From: Gossypium raimondii
Lineage: Eukaryota; Streptophyta; Magnoliopsida; Malvales; Malvaceae
Direction of reading: 5' to 3'
DNA length: 64,000 bases
Assembly: GCF_025698545.1 (NCBI RefSeq)
Contig: NC_068575.1
Location: forward strand, 54,259,980-54,323,979
Made by a program: the position numbers and the translations under genes. How positions within the stretch are numbered: position 1 is the first letter of the stretch; each line of letters starts with the position of its first letter. Under the pieces are notes generated by a model. The model made no database searches, had not been told where the DNA came from, and saw only the letters and a list, made by a program, of their open reading frames with translations. Below, in pieces: positions 24,436 to 35,645 of the stretch.

Positions 24436-24860
24436 CTATTTCGAATAAATATTATAACATAAGATAACTCGAGCCAAAAATTCAGCTACCTTATTAGCAC
24501 ACTCATGAGTACAATGAAAAGACAGATATTTAAATTGACTTTGAAATATCAGACAATCACGAACCAGAACAACCAACTCAAAATCATCATCGAGCGAGCG
24601 CGCGAGGGCATGTACCAACACTTGACGATTCGACTCCACAATATTATTCAATTGCAATGACTTAAGCCAGGATAGCGCCTCCTAATTGCAAAAGCTTCGG
24701 CCAGACATGGACTAAAATAAGCATTCACAAAGCCGGAAAAACATTCGACTAGCCTACCTTTACAGTTCCGAATAACAGCAGCGAAACCCACCGAGACCCT
24801 CCTCGCGGCATCAACATTGCACTTTGGCATTATTATTTTTATCCCTATTATATCAAACAA
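24436..24860 (-). pseudogene. RNase H-like domain fragment of a non-LTR retrotransposon or related gene
   Basis: Read on the minus strand, the frame holds the plant-type RNase H pattern: KCNVDAA (first catalytic Asp), GFAAVIRNCKGRLVE, LAEAFAIR (catalytic Glu), then after a frame change near 24675, ALSWLKSLQLNNI, ESNRQVLVHAL, VLVRDCL and ANKVAEFLAR. The reading shifts by one base inside the domain. The usual VESD and NxxAD positions read ESN and AE, so catalytic residues are lost as well. No reverse transcriptase or endonuclease is nearby. This pattern is typical of RNase H pieces left from LINE-like elements, but a decayed host RNase H-like gene is also possible. Confidence 0.75.
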
Positions 24861-26379
24861 TATATTTACATTTTAGGTATAATGAGAGCTGAAAAGAATC
24901 CCATCTCACATAATTTTATTTACTTATTTTCTTCTAATAAATGATAAATCTTTTAAAGAAATCAAACATACAGTCATATATAGTGACAGTTAAAGAAAGC
25001 TTTCATGAAGGCGAAAAGCATATCATTTTCTTGCATATCTTCCATTTTATCAAAACTTAGATATGGCATTAACTTCATATCAACAACGTGGCCCATGCAA
25101 TATTTTTCAGCCTACCATCCTATTCCTATACTCCTACACAGACATATATATATATATAAGACACCCAAAAGAGAGTTTGGACGGTTCACGCCTCCTGCAA
25201 CAGCCTCAAAATTATAAAGTATGAAGTGAAAAATAATGTTTAAGGTGCCGAAAAAGGAAAGAAGATTAAAGGAAAAACTTAACAGTGAAATCAAGAATGA
25301 AAGAAGCCACTCTATGTCTGTGTTTTTTTTAATAGGCTATGGATCTTTTCTGTTCATCATATCTGTACCCTCGCACATGCGGCTTCTTTATTATCATCAA
25401 TTATGCCTATGTAAAACCTAGCCTATGTATATCACCCTTTATAGGTGTAAGGGACTTCAAATTTCAATGACTTTTACCCCCCTTCTTTTTGAGCGTAGCT
25501 AGGAATCTTGTGACTGAAATTAATGAAATCCTTATTTAACAATAATTCCACCCATCTTGTCTCTCATATTTACTATTATTAAAATTAAACATAATAACAC
25601 CTTTTGCTTTAATGCAAAATCTTTCCAACATCAATGGCTTTAATCTTAGCTACCATAATATATATATTCTGAAAAAGCTGCACAATCTATTAGTATATAA
25701 TGTGGGGGGAAAAAATGGGGTACCCCATAAATTTTGCTTTGTTTCTGCAATATTATTATAGGTCTCCTTGATGCTAATCCATAATATATAGATATTTCAT
25801 TTCATTTTTTAGATAATGCTTATATTTGGAATTTTCTGACATTTCATCTATGGTTAAAAGGCTTGTCTCAGATGGCACACAGTGAAGATGAAATAGCACT
25901 TCATGGTGAGAAGAATCAAAGGCGGGTTTATCAGTGCCTGTTACAGTGGCAAAAGAACATTTTCCAGAAAATTCCCATTGCACTATCATCACAACTATCA
26001 GCAAACACGTATAGAATGGCTTGATTCGAGTCCTTTAAGCTTACCGGGAATCGATGCGAGATATAGCCTCACATGATTTCAATATAAACATATATATAAC
26101 CAATGGAGCACAAACAAAAATATGAAACGATGCGGCCATTAAAGGATTCCCATTAGCTTTCCTTTTCAGAACCCATGTCTGATCTTTGTGTTGGCCTAGA
26201 ATATTTCTTCTATGGTCTAGAAATTATGCAAAAAGAATAGTCACCATTCACCAAATTTAATTTCATATCTAACAGTCCTAATGTGATTTATACATGTGTA
26301 TGTTACCTTTCTTAGAATTAGAAATAATGAAACCGTAATCTTCAAACACAAATGAAGGGACATAATATTGATATACTTT
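24861..26379. other. A+T-rich intergenic, no convincing gene
   Basis: Low-complexity DNA with short (TA)n tracts, for example near 25143. A 165-bp patch at 25860-26024 is less A+T-rich and open on both strands but matches no family I know (see findings). Confidence 0.35.
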
Positions 26380-26490
26380 GCCAACAATCTCTCGGTCTAG
26401 TCGCAAAAGCATTATGTTTAATGCATAAGAACTTGGATTCAATCCCAAACAACCCCATTTCCCTCTCCCAATTATCAAAAAGAATTCTTT
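26380..26490 (+). repeat. tRNA-derived SINE-like fragment
   Basis: GGTCTAGTCGCAAAAGCATT resembles a degenerate A box and TTGGATTCAATCCC a B box, at tRNA-like spacing. These are followed by the pyrimidine/A-rich tail CCCATTTCCCTCTCCCAATT. I know similar units as plant SINE sequences; this copy looks truncated. Confidence 0.45.
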
Positions 26491-28776
26491 CTGTGTGTGT
26501 TCATCTATACAAGTTATCTGCCAGTCCTAATGTAACCCATGGCAAAAGAAAAGCCTAGCTAGCTACGTATTTCATGTAAAGAGAATGGCTCTCAAACATT
26601 ACCAACCTCTATTCTTTTGCGTAATGTAGTGCAAGTGCAACTGTATATAGGTAAGGCATGCATATAATAGATCCATTATCCATACCCCCACCATCAATAC
26701 ATATAGATAAATGTATGGTATTTTATATCTTTTCTTCAACATCTTACCTCATACGTACCACCTTTCTAGTTTGTTGTTATAACAGTGCTCTTTAAAAAAA
26801 AATCAAATTTGCACTGCATGACTACAGGCAACAACAGATGATCAAATTATACTACTGGCTCCTTTGTTTTTCCGCCTTCTTAGGCAATAGACTAGCACAA
26901 ACTCCGACATCCTTTTGATCATGGTTTGCGCTTTGTGGGTCCTGTTCTGTTCTGCCCATAAGTTCTCCCACCGAAAAAGCCATCAACAATACTTCCATAA
27001 GCAGAAAACAATGTTCAGAAATGAAAATGTCATGCATTGTTCACATTTTCGGCTTCTGACGTTTTAACTGATTTTCCGCATATAATGCAATCCCAAAGCT
27101 TTTCTTTGTCTTCTCCTATTTGTCTTACAAATTACAGACTTTCTAAGTATTCTACAGTTAACACGGTCAATTCTATGCATTATATATAAGTATTTTGCAT
27201 GGCTAGCTCCAAGCATGAAATGCATGATTTGGGGATTTCAATAATCATCGGAATAAGACAAAGTACCTAGAAATTGTTGAACCGAATGCCATAAAAGCTT
27301 TTATAATTTTCTTTCATATATAAATACTTTAAAAATCTGTCATCAAACTTCTCATCAAGACTAAGACAGCAGTATCTATAGACATCAAAGTGAACAATAC
27401 ATTTCTATATCTTATAGATACTGACAAGTGACAATATGACAGAGATGAATATCACCTGGTCTTATATCTATATATTCTTGAATTCAATGCAGTTCGGTTA
27501 ACCAGGAAAAACAAGGGTTCAAGGGTGAATTCACTGCTTTTTTATGCTTTTACTACTATTTTAGTCAATTTTGACTGGACGTATCGTTCAGTAAACACGA
27601 GTATTTACAATAAATATTTAGTACTGTTGGTTTCCAGTAGTTCAGTCAGCATGCATGCATATATATAATATGTATACACCAAGAAAATAAAGATATACTT
27701 CAAGGGCTACTAATGTATATGATTTCTTATAATTAAAATTATGGCATAACCATTTCTAGTCATTTTGGAAGCTATATTTTTTTTATGTAATTAATAATTA
27801 TAGTGTTCTGATTGAAACTTAATCATACTTATTAGATATACTGTACGATATTATGATGCAAACATATAAACCTAAAAAAAAATTGCAAACAAGGTTATGT
27901 GAGTTCTTACAAATATATATTGGGCGAAAGTCCAGTCTTAGTTGATATATCAGTAGGGGGAATCTAAACCCTATTTAATTTATTTATTTTTTGTCTGTAG
28001 CAGTCCACTCCAGATAAGATCATGGCTGTAAAGGAAATGTAAAGTGGCAATAATGATCGATGTTATGATAAGTAAAAAAAATTTCAAATTAACAACGAGA
28101 AATACTGATAATACCTCTTTACAGTGCTCCAACTTTTCTGTGCATTACCTGCAAGCCTGCAGCTTAGTTGTTCAGCGGCAACCAGCCAAGAATATACATG
28201 TATATAATAGTTAATATCCTGTTAACCTAACATAGAGAAACGATAGAGAGAGAAAGAAAGGCCTTCTTTATAGACTATATATGCTGTCAGCTACACATGC
28301 ATCAGAAAACAAGTAAATGTTGTCAGTCAGAGAGGGGGAAGAGAATGTACTGATGTTAAGATGAGAACTAAAGAAGAGAGGGATATATATACACGTATAC
28401 ACACACACTGCACAAACTAGGAAAAAAGCCATGGATGCAGTTTGGAAAGGCCATGGTTATCTCCACTCTCCAGTAAAGAAAAATATGATTTTTCTGATAA
28501 ACAAGTTGGTAATATGCTGATATAACTGTATATGTATTATACACGATTTTCAATTATGTTGCAACTTCTTTCAGCTTTAGCTCCTCATAGATCCAAACCT
28601 CAACAAAGTAATGGATTAAAACAATATGTAAAAAAAAAAACTAGGATGGCTGCTAAAGACTGATCTTCATTAATATCATTCAGGCCTCTTTCCTAAATCC
28701 AGCGCATGTGGCAATGTTGCTGATAAGGCAAACAAAAAGAAGAGGAAATGCAACCCTTCACTGTATCTTCTCTTCA
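26491..28776. other. 3' flank of the NGATHA-like gene, mostly A+T-rich
   Basis: About 2.3 kb. A 61-codon open frame lies on the minus strand at 26852-27037. The 3' UTR of the B3 gene should occupy the last few hundred bases. I saw no match to known miRNA families. Confidence 0.35.
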
Positions 28777-29979
28777 TCAGAGATCCAAATCAATGGACAA
28801 GGAAGATTTTCCTTTCTTTGAATATTCAGCTTGCATTCCGGACTGTCGCAAAGTATTATTATTGGACAATGTTGATTGTCGAGAAAACGAAGAGAAATGA
28901 GGAGAGTCATCTGAACCTATTGTGCCATGAGGAAAACCGGAGGAAGATTCAGCTTGTGTAGTATTAGGACACTCCAGGTTCACACCAAACAACCTTAGCC
29001 TTTTAGCTACAGTTTTATTACCCTGAACAACCGGCACCGAATCAATCACCATAGGCTCCGCTCCTCCTGCTTGCACTGCTCCAATTTGATGATGATGTGA
29101 CCCAGATGATGACCTTGGATAATACTGCCCCGCATTGCCATAAGTAATTGCCTGACGCTGGCGATGAGTGTTAGGATATATGCTGTAGTTCAAGCGATGC
29201 AAAGGCTCATAGTTCCGAGGCACGCACATGGGTTGAGGCATGGAGTAGAGGCTACCCCACCGGACAGAGTGAGGAAAGTTGAACTGACTTTGGAGCTGTA
29301 TATGTGCAAGCGTTGTTGGATCGGGTGCATTAGGCCTGCGCCTCCAATCGATGTATAAGCGGTGTTTTCCCGACTCCCCAACGCCCCGCTGAAAGGAGAC
29401 GGTATCACCAGCATCAAGCTTTTTTTCCTTGACGAAACGGCTCCACCCTTTGGTCATCACATAACTCTGGCTACTATTCCAATACGAGTAGCGGAACCGC
29501 CAGGACTTGCCGTTTCGATCCTCGAAATTCAACAACAGCCCTTTCTCATTGGTTGAAGAGTGGAGAGGGAAGTACTTCTCGGCATGTTGCTTTGGAATAA
29601 CGAGGCGGTTGAGCTTGCCTACATCGCTAGGTGTGACAACTTTATCAAACATGTGCTCTTTCTCAATACACCTAATAGTACTACCACTATCTCCGCCTAT
29701 ACAGCTTCCAATATTTGATTGATATTCATTGTTGTTGCCAAGTGACAAGTCCATCTGCCCTAGTTTCTTGTCAAATTTGATAGCAGGCACTTGGACTTTG
29801 TAATCTTCTCGAGAATCTAAGGTTCCCAACCACAGGTGCTTTTGGTGTTGCTGAGCAACAGTATCTTTGTTATTTGAAGTAGCAGAAGAAGAGGAAGAGG
29901 AAAACGGGAAGTTGCTCGTATTTTCTCTTGTCACTTCATCATCGTTTTCCTCATGATCTTCATCTTGCACAAAGTTCAT
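28777..29979 (-). CDS. NGATHA-like B3-domain transcription factor
   Basis: Single coding exon, 400 aa. The B3 DNA-binding domain (about residues 107-220) runs from [20 protein letters not shown] through [51 protein letters not shown] and [20 protein letters not shown] to DWRRRP. No AP2 domain precedes it, so it belongs to the RAV-related NGATHA group rather than RAV itself. Near residue 330 lies [12 protein letters not shown], which contains the RLFGV motif known as a repression motif in this family. The C terminus ends SSLSIDLDL, as in NGATHA proteins. In Arabidopsis NGATHA genes control style development and lateral-organ growth; the same role here is inferred. The N terminus is acidic and Ser-rich. 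The start is the first in-frame ATG. Upstream sequence contains short uORFs. Confidence 0.92.
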   Translation of the reverse strand: MNFVQDEDHEENDDEVTRENTSNFPFSSSSSSATSNNKDTVAQQHQKHLWLGTLDSREDYKVQVPAIKFDKKLGQMDLSLGNNNEYQSNIGSCIGGDSGSTIRCIEKEHMFDKVVTPSDVGKLNRLVIPKQHAEKYFPLHSSTNEKGLLLNFEDRNGKSWRFRYSYWNSSQSYVMTKGWSRFVKEKKLDAGDTVSFQRGVGESGKHRLYIDWRRRPNAPDPTTLAHIQLQSQFNFPHSVRWGSLYSMPQPMCVPRNYEPLHRLNYSIYPNTHRQRQAITYGNAGQYYPRSSSGSHHHQIGAVQAGGAEPMVIDSVPVVQGNKTVAKRLRLFGVNLECPNTTQAESSSGFPHGTIGSDDSPHFSSFSRQSTLSNNNTLRQSGMQAEYSKKGKSSLSIDLDL

Positions 29980-30560
29980 TAGGATGACCCACCACCACCA
30001 AAAATTACCTTCTTTATCACACTAGATAATATGGTTTAGATTGATGGCAAAATGAGGGGAAAGACAAAGGAAAAGAAATTTTGGGTCTAGATATATGGCT
30101 GCTACTGCTAATATTTTTCTGTTTCTAAGCAGAAATAAAACTGAAACAAAGCCTGACCTGCAAATAATGGCTTCTTGGAAGTATTCATGATTTCTTCGAG
30201 ATCTTTGAGGGCCGCGGGAAGCAAAATACAGGTTCTCAGGGCAAAAACGACCCAGGGTCGGTGCTTTTTCTTTGACCCTTTTGTTTTTTTTTTTTCTTTA
30301 AAGAAAACGATGAAAAGTGAAAACCCTAAACGAGTTAAATTAAGGTCGTGGGAGAATCAACAGGATAAGGTTGTTTCTCGTGATTGACCTAGCATTTAGC
30401 TTAGAGAGAAAGCATAAAAAGAAGAAGAGGAGGAGGAATTGGGCTTTAAACCCAGTTTTTTTCTGCCTCCATCGAAGCTTCTTCTTTTAAAGAAAACTGC
30501 CAAAGCTGATTTTTTTTTTCTTTGGGGGGGGGGGGTGTCAAAGAGAGAGAAAGAAGGAGA
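29980..30560 (-). promoter_or_regulatory. 5' leader and proximal promoter of the NGATHA-like gene
   Basis: Minus-strand upstream sequence with pyrimidine-rich blocks and several short ATG-led frames, including one of eight codons at 30446-30472. A TTGCAG-GTCAGG junction near 30160 could be a splice site of a 5'-UTR intron. A run of 12 Gs on the plus strand lies at 30524-30535. The leader's extent is inferred; no TATA box was identified. Confidence 0.4.
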
Positions 30561-33044
30561 ATGGTGAGGAGGTAAATACTCATCCTACGTAGGGGCCCAT
30601 GAATGATCTGGTTCGACTCATGTGAGCTCTTCCTTTCATCATATTTGGTTTCTCTCTCTCTATTATCTTCTCCACCAAGAACAAATGGCCAGTTGGTCTT
30701 TAACTCTCAAATCTCAATCAACTTTGTACTGATAAAAAATGTGCCCACAAACTCATTCCCATTATTATTTACTATTATTATATTTATGTCTATTATTACT
30801 GCTACTGCTGTTTGCTTACCAATTACCATGAGAGGAGGGAGCATGTTAGTGTTAGAGTTAGGTCGGGAATGGAGTTTTGACTTTGGTGGCATTCATTGTC
30901 TGCTGGTCCTGCGCTCCTAATGGATGAAAAAGTTGAGTCCATTTGTTTCATTTCATTCGATCCAACAACATCAAAGAAAAAGATTCCTCTATTGTCATAC
31001 TTCTAACCAAACCCCCCATTACTGCAGTTGAACTTCATCAACCCTTTTTCAAGCTTTCACCTTCGACCCCCTCTACTCTCCCAAATCCCATGTCTTTCTT
31101 CTTTTCTTGTCCAACTGTATCATTTATGGTTATCTCTGTTTTTCCTTCTTTTTTTCCCTTCTTTTTAGCTTTCACTCATTAATCTACTACTATACTACAG
31201 TTTATTGGCCTTGCATTGCTACACTCAGTTTGGTATAAGGAAAGTAGGATTATATTTTATTAAATTATTTTTTATTATAGAATTTATTTTTTAAAATAAG
31301 TTTAGTTTTTATTTTAATTTTTATAAAATTATTACCATTCTTATTTTTATTATAATTTATATATTAATAAATAAATATATAATCTTAAAATCAATTTTAT
31401 AATTATAATTATAACCATAATTAATATGCTAATGGATATATTATAGAGTAAATATAATAATTATATTTTTAAAGAATGAGATCTTCAATTTCAGTTTTAA
31501 GAGAAAAGATATTTTTGTTTTTAATTAATCTTAAATTTTATTTGAAAAAATAAATTAAAATATAATATAATTTGGTCTAAAATTTAAGATCATGACTATA
31601 ATTTAAATATATTATCGAGTTCATGGGAATGTTGGAAATTCAAACAATGTAATCTAATTCCAAAATGTAACATAGTGAGCCATAATATAAGATTCACCAA
31701 CAAAGCACACGGTCATAATCGCATTCCTTTTATAAAATAACAAATATTATTATTAAAGTATTTTATCATTTTATATTTTATATAAAATCTAGAAAATTGC
31801 ACATAATGATATTTGAACCTAAGTCACTATGACTTTTAATATATTAACTTTATCATTTCAACCGCTTTTACTTCAATTGTTTTATAAATATATTTGTAAC
31901 ATTTTTTTTACTCATAATAGTCTGATTTATAATCAGTATAAAAGCACAAATTTAAAAATTTTCTGAATCCATGAGAATACTCTTCATTATTCATTATATT
32001 ACTTAATTGCCATTAAAAATTTATTTATTTTTACCAGCATTCAATAATATTTTTTATTTGTATAATAAAACTTGTATTCGTTTGAACTACACAATTGAGT
32101 ATTATATATTAATTTAAATTATTTGTCATTTAATTAGTGTTATAATTAAGATTTACTATTTGTTAAAAAAATATTAGCATTATTCACGCAACTCCACGAG
32201 TATGAAACAAAGTTTAAAGGCGGAAGAATGAACATTTCAGGAGCAATATCGAAATTATTTTTAAGATGAATGATAGGTTTAGTACTTTACCATGAATTTG
32301 ACGTGCTTTATGGTTTAGTCAAACCTATTTGCTATTTCTATAAGCCTAAAAGAATTATATATTAACATTTATAAGTTGAAAGTATCTCAAAAATAAAGAA
32401 GTATTATGATGATTTTAATTTTTTAGGAATTTGGACTTTTAATTTATTTCATATTATTTTTTCGTAATACAATTAGATGATTTAATCTCAATTGTTTTTT
32501 TACTTACAAAACAAAATATTAATTTGAAAAATATATTAGAATAATTTCATCCCAATTAAACAAGTTATTTTTAACATACAAAACTTAAATTTAATTATAT
32601 TTAATACAATTGGAATTTACTTTTTAATTAATAATATTGTTATTTGGTTTTAAAATGAAAAGCATTTAAAATATAAAATGTTAAAAATATTTTTAATATT
32701 AAAACTAAATTTAAATTAATGTTTTAACATTAAATTTAAAAATTAATGGTTAATTCAATAATTTCAATATACTAAAAGCATAGTTAATTTTATCTATTAT
32801 TATGGTAAACATACAAATTAAATCAAACTCTAATCTTAATCCTCGATCATTTTATTTATTGAATTCAATCTTTAAGATATTTACGATAGAGTTGTTTTTT
32901 ACATTTATTCAAATTCGTAATAAATGTTGAAGTAATCCATCTTCAATTATATAAAATAAAAATATTTCGTTAAATAATAAAAATAAAATGCATATATTCA
33001 CGTGCAACATACATCATACAAGAAACTAATGAAGGTAATAAAAT
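30561..33044. other. intergenic, increasingly A+T-rich, no gene seen
   Basis: 30561-31200 is mixed sequence with pyrimidine-rich stretches and probably belongs to the upstream region of the NGATHA-like gene. From about 31250 to 33040 the sequence is very A+T-rich. No open frame resembles a known protein. Confidence 0.4.
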
Positions 33045-33265
33045 GATTTTAACATTTTATATATTTATTTATTAAAATTATGTTTTAATAAAATAAACAT
33101 GTATGGAATCTTTATCACAACAAAGAGTTATAATATTAAATATATTTATAGATTAAAACAAACATATGATTTTAATATTTTACATATTTATTTATTAAAT
33201 TTATGTTTTAATAAAAAAACATGTATGGAATCTTTATCACTGGCAAAGAGTTATAATATTAAATA
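33045..33265. repeat. direct tandem duplication, period 123 bp
   Basis: Copies starting at 33045 and 33168 share ATTTTATATATTTATTTATT, ATGTTTTAATA, ACATGTATGGAATC and AGAGTTATAATATTAAATAT with few differences. The second copy ends inside the target duplication of the adjacent Mutator-like element. Confidence 0.8.
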
Positions 33266-33268
33266 TTT

Positions 33269-34476
33269 GGGTCAACTATTAAAATAGTCATTTTCGTTTG
33301 CCCCATATTACATTTTAGTTATTTATGTTTGAAATGTTACATTTTAGTCACTTAAGTTATCGTGTTATAATATTTTAGCCATTAAGCCGTTAATAAGGTA
33401 ACGGTAAGCTGACGTGGCAGGTTAAATCATCATTTTAAACAAAAATTTTAGGTTAAATTATACAATTGGTCCCTATATTTTTTCGTTTTGAGCAATTTAA
33501 TTATTTTCTTTACATTCTTTTAACTTTTTTTTCTTGTTTTCCATTTTCTTCTGTTTCTCTCTCTGTTTTTCTCCTTTTACATTTCCTTTAACGTAGTTTT
33601 TCTATATTTTCATTTGTTAAAATTAATCCCTATACTTTTTTTGAACAATTTATTTTTCTTTTATTTATTTATTTGTTAAAGCCAAATATCTTTGATTACA
33701 TACTCTATGTGTAAACTCAGAGACCATTTTCGATCACTGGAAGATGAATAAAATAGATTATATTGAACTAATCAATATCGATTCTTCTTCGGAATATAAT
33801 AGAACACCAAGCTAAATTCTACCAAAGACATTGATTTGCTTACCAAATTGGTGCTAAAAACTAGAAACCATGCTAACCCTAATGGGATAAGAAGGGTTAA
33901 CCAATATCATGAGAATCTTCATTGAAATATCAGTCCAAGCAATTCTATAAAATCACCACAATAATCCAATTTAGGATCCTTTGCATAGCTTTAACAATAA
34001 CCATAAAATATAGAAATCACATTTCACAATTGTCTATAATAAGCAAAAAAATATTTAAAAACTCTTTATTCTAGGCTTTCATTGAAGATCAATACAAAAT
34101 TATTACCCTAAGTTGAAAACATATTAAAAACTAATCAAAAGGAAGATCAAATAGAATGTACAAGAAATATCCAATACCAAAATAAAAGTATAAAGACTAA
34201 TTTTAACAAACGGAAAACATAGGAAAACTATGTTAAAAGAAATGGAGAATAGAGGAAAATAGAGGAGAAACAAAAGAGAATGACAAATAAATGAAAAAAG
34301 AAGTTAAAACAAATAACAGAAAAAATTAAATTACTCAAAATGAAAAAATATAGAGAGACCAATTGTATAATTTAACGGCAATTAACGGCTCAATGACTAA
34401 AATATTACAACACGATAACGTAAGTGACTAAAATGTAACTCAAGTAAACAAAAGTAACTATTTTAATAGTTTACCC
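33269..34476. mobile_element. Mutator-like non-autonomous element with long TIRs and 9-bp target duplication
   Basis: 1,208 bp bounded by the 9-bp direct repeat TAAATATTT (33260-33268 and 34477-34485). The ends are inverted: GGGTCAACTATTAAAATAG on the left and, reverse complemented, GGGTAAACTATTAAAATAG on the right. The similarity continues inward for about 300 bp on each side; the right arm lacks about 60 bp present in the left (the part holding GCTGACGTGGCAGG). Long TIRs with a 9-bp target duplication are the signature of Mutator-like elements. No transposase is present. The core, roughly 33680-34150, is not part of the TIRs and could be captured host DNA. Confidence 0.85.
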
Positions 34477-34485
34477 TAAATATTT

Positions 34486-35640
34486 TTATCGAGTAAAACA
34501 AGCATAAGATTATTTATTTTATATTAAGTATTTTCTATAATTTGAATACTTTTGCCATATGTTTTCCTATATAACTAAATTTCCTATAAAATTAGGGAAG
34601 GAATAACGAGCAGGATTTGAACGCAATTTAATCCTTATTCTCGTAGTGAATAATGAGATGGCGCATTTTCAAAAAAATTAATTAATTATTAAATTTGTTA
34701 ACACCAATATTCAGTGTCGTTTCTAATTTTAAAAGTCTAATTAATCTTTTGTATCCAATTCTTTTCTTTCTAAAATGATGCAACCTCCATCTAATGCCTT
34801 AAAAATAACAGAAAAATATGAACATGAGTAAATAATAGGAAAGGATTTAAAACATGTACATAATCAAATTTTTTTTATAATTTCTTTAAATAAATTCCAA
34901 TATCAATCATTTATTAGGGATGTCAATTGGGCGGGCCAGGTGCGGGGGTGCTCCCTCCACACCCATCCCCGCCAAGAATTTTCATCCCCATCCCCGTCCC
35001 ACCACCCACATGGGTCCCTAGACCCACCTAATTCCAGCTGTACCCGCCCTGCGACCCATTTCATATAATATATTTATAAGTATCAATCAAATAAATATAA
35101 ACCAATTTTTTTATGAAAAAAGTATGAAATACTTGTTCTCCGAACTCCCACCACATATGTGACATTATTCCAACTGTCACCATTTAAAAAAAAAGTCGTC
35201 CCGACCCTTTAATTGGTAAACAAAATATAACTTCAACACGAGTTTAAAAAATTCAGAAAATAAATTTAATTAACATTTTCAGTAAAGCTACAGTGACTAA
35301 TTAATTTAATTTCCACTTCAAACTTAATTATTTAACTACAAATAATTAAAAAATAATACAAAGTAATTAATTTGATCTCTAAGTAATCTCTTGTTCATTG
35401 TGACAAAATGTATTTGTTGCGGATAGTGATACATGTGATTTACTTCTCTAATTCGTCGTTTTCATTTGGTTCATCTCATGGATTCTAATACAAAACTTTC
35501 AAGGTCATATTGAGCTAGCGGAATGATAGGTTAAACATATATAATCAGGGCTCAAGTAATTTGTAATTAAATTTTGATTCTTTGTCTATTAATTACAACG
35601 TTATTTAGTCATGAAATCATTCTACTAATGTACTATGACT
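34486..35640. other. A+T-rich spacer with a G+C-rich patch
   Basis: Mostly A+T-rich. At about 34915-35065 lies a G+C-rich block (GGGCGGGCC ... CCCCGCC ... CCCCGTCCC) of a type I associate with non-autonomous DNA transposon fragments. No second end was found, so it is left unassigned. Confidence 0.35.
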
Positions 35641-35645
35641 GAGAT

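Noticed and set aside
24861-28776. Conserved miRNA precursor in the gene-free region
   Set aside because: I looked for the mature sequences of common plant miRNA families by eye on both strands and found none; a covariance or small-RNA search would be decisive.
29164-29722. Three overlapping plus-strand open frames
   Set aside because: They lie antisense to the B3 coding exon and have no family resemblance; shadows of the NGATHA-like gene.
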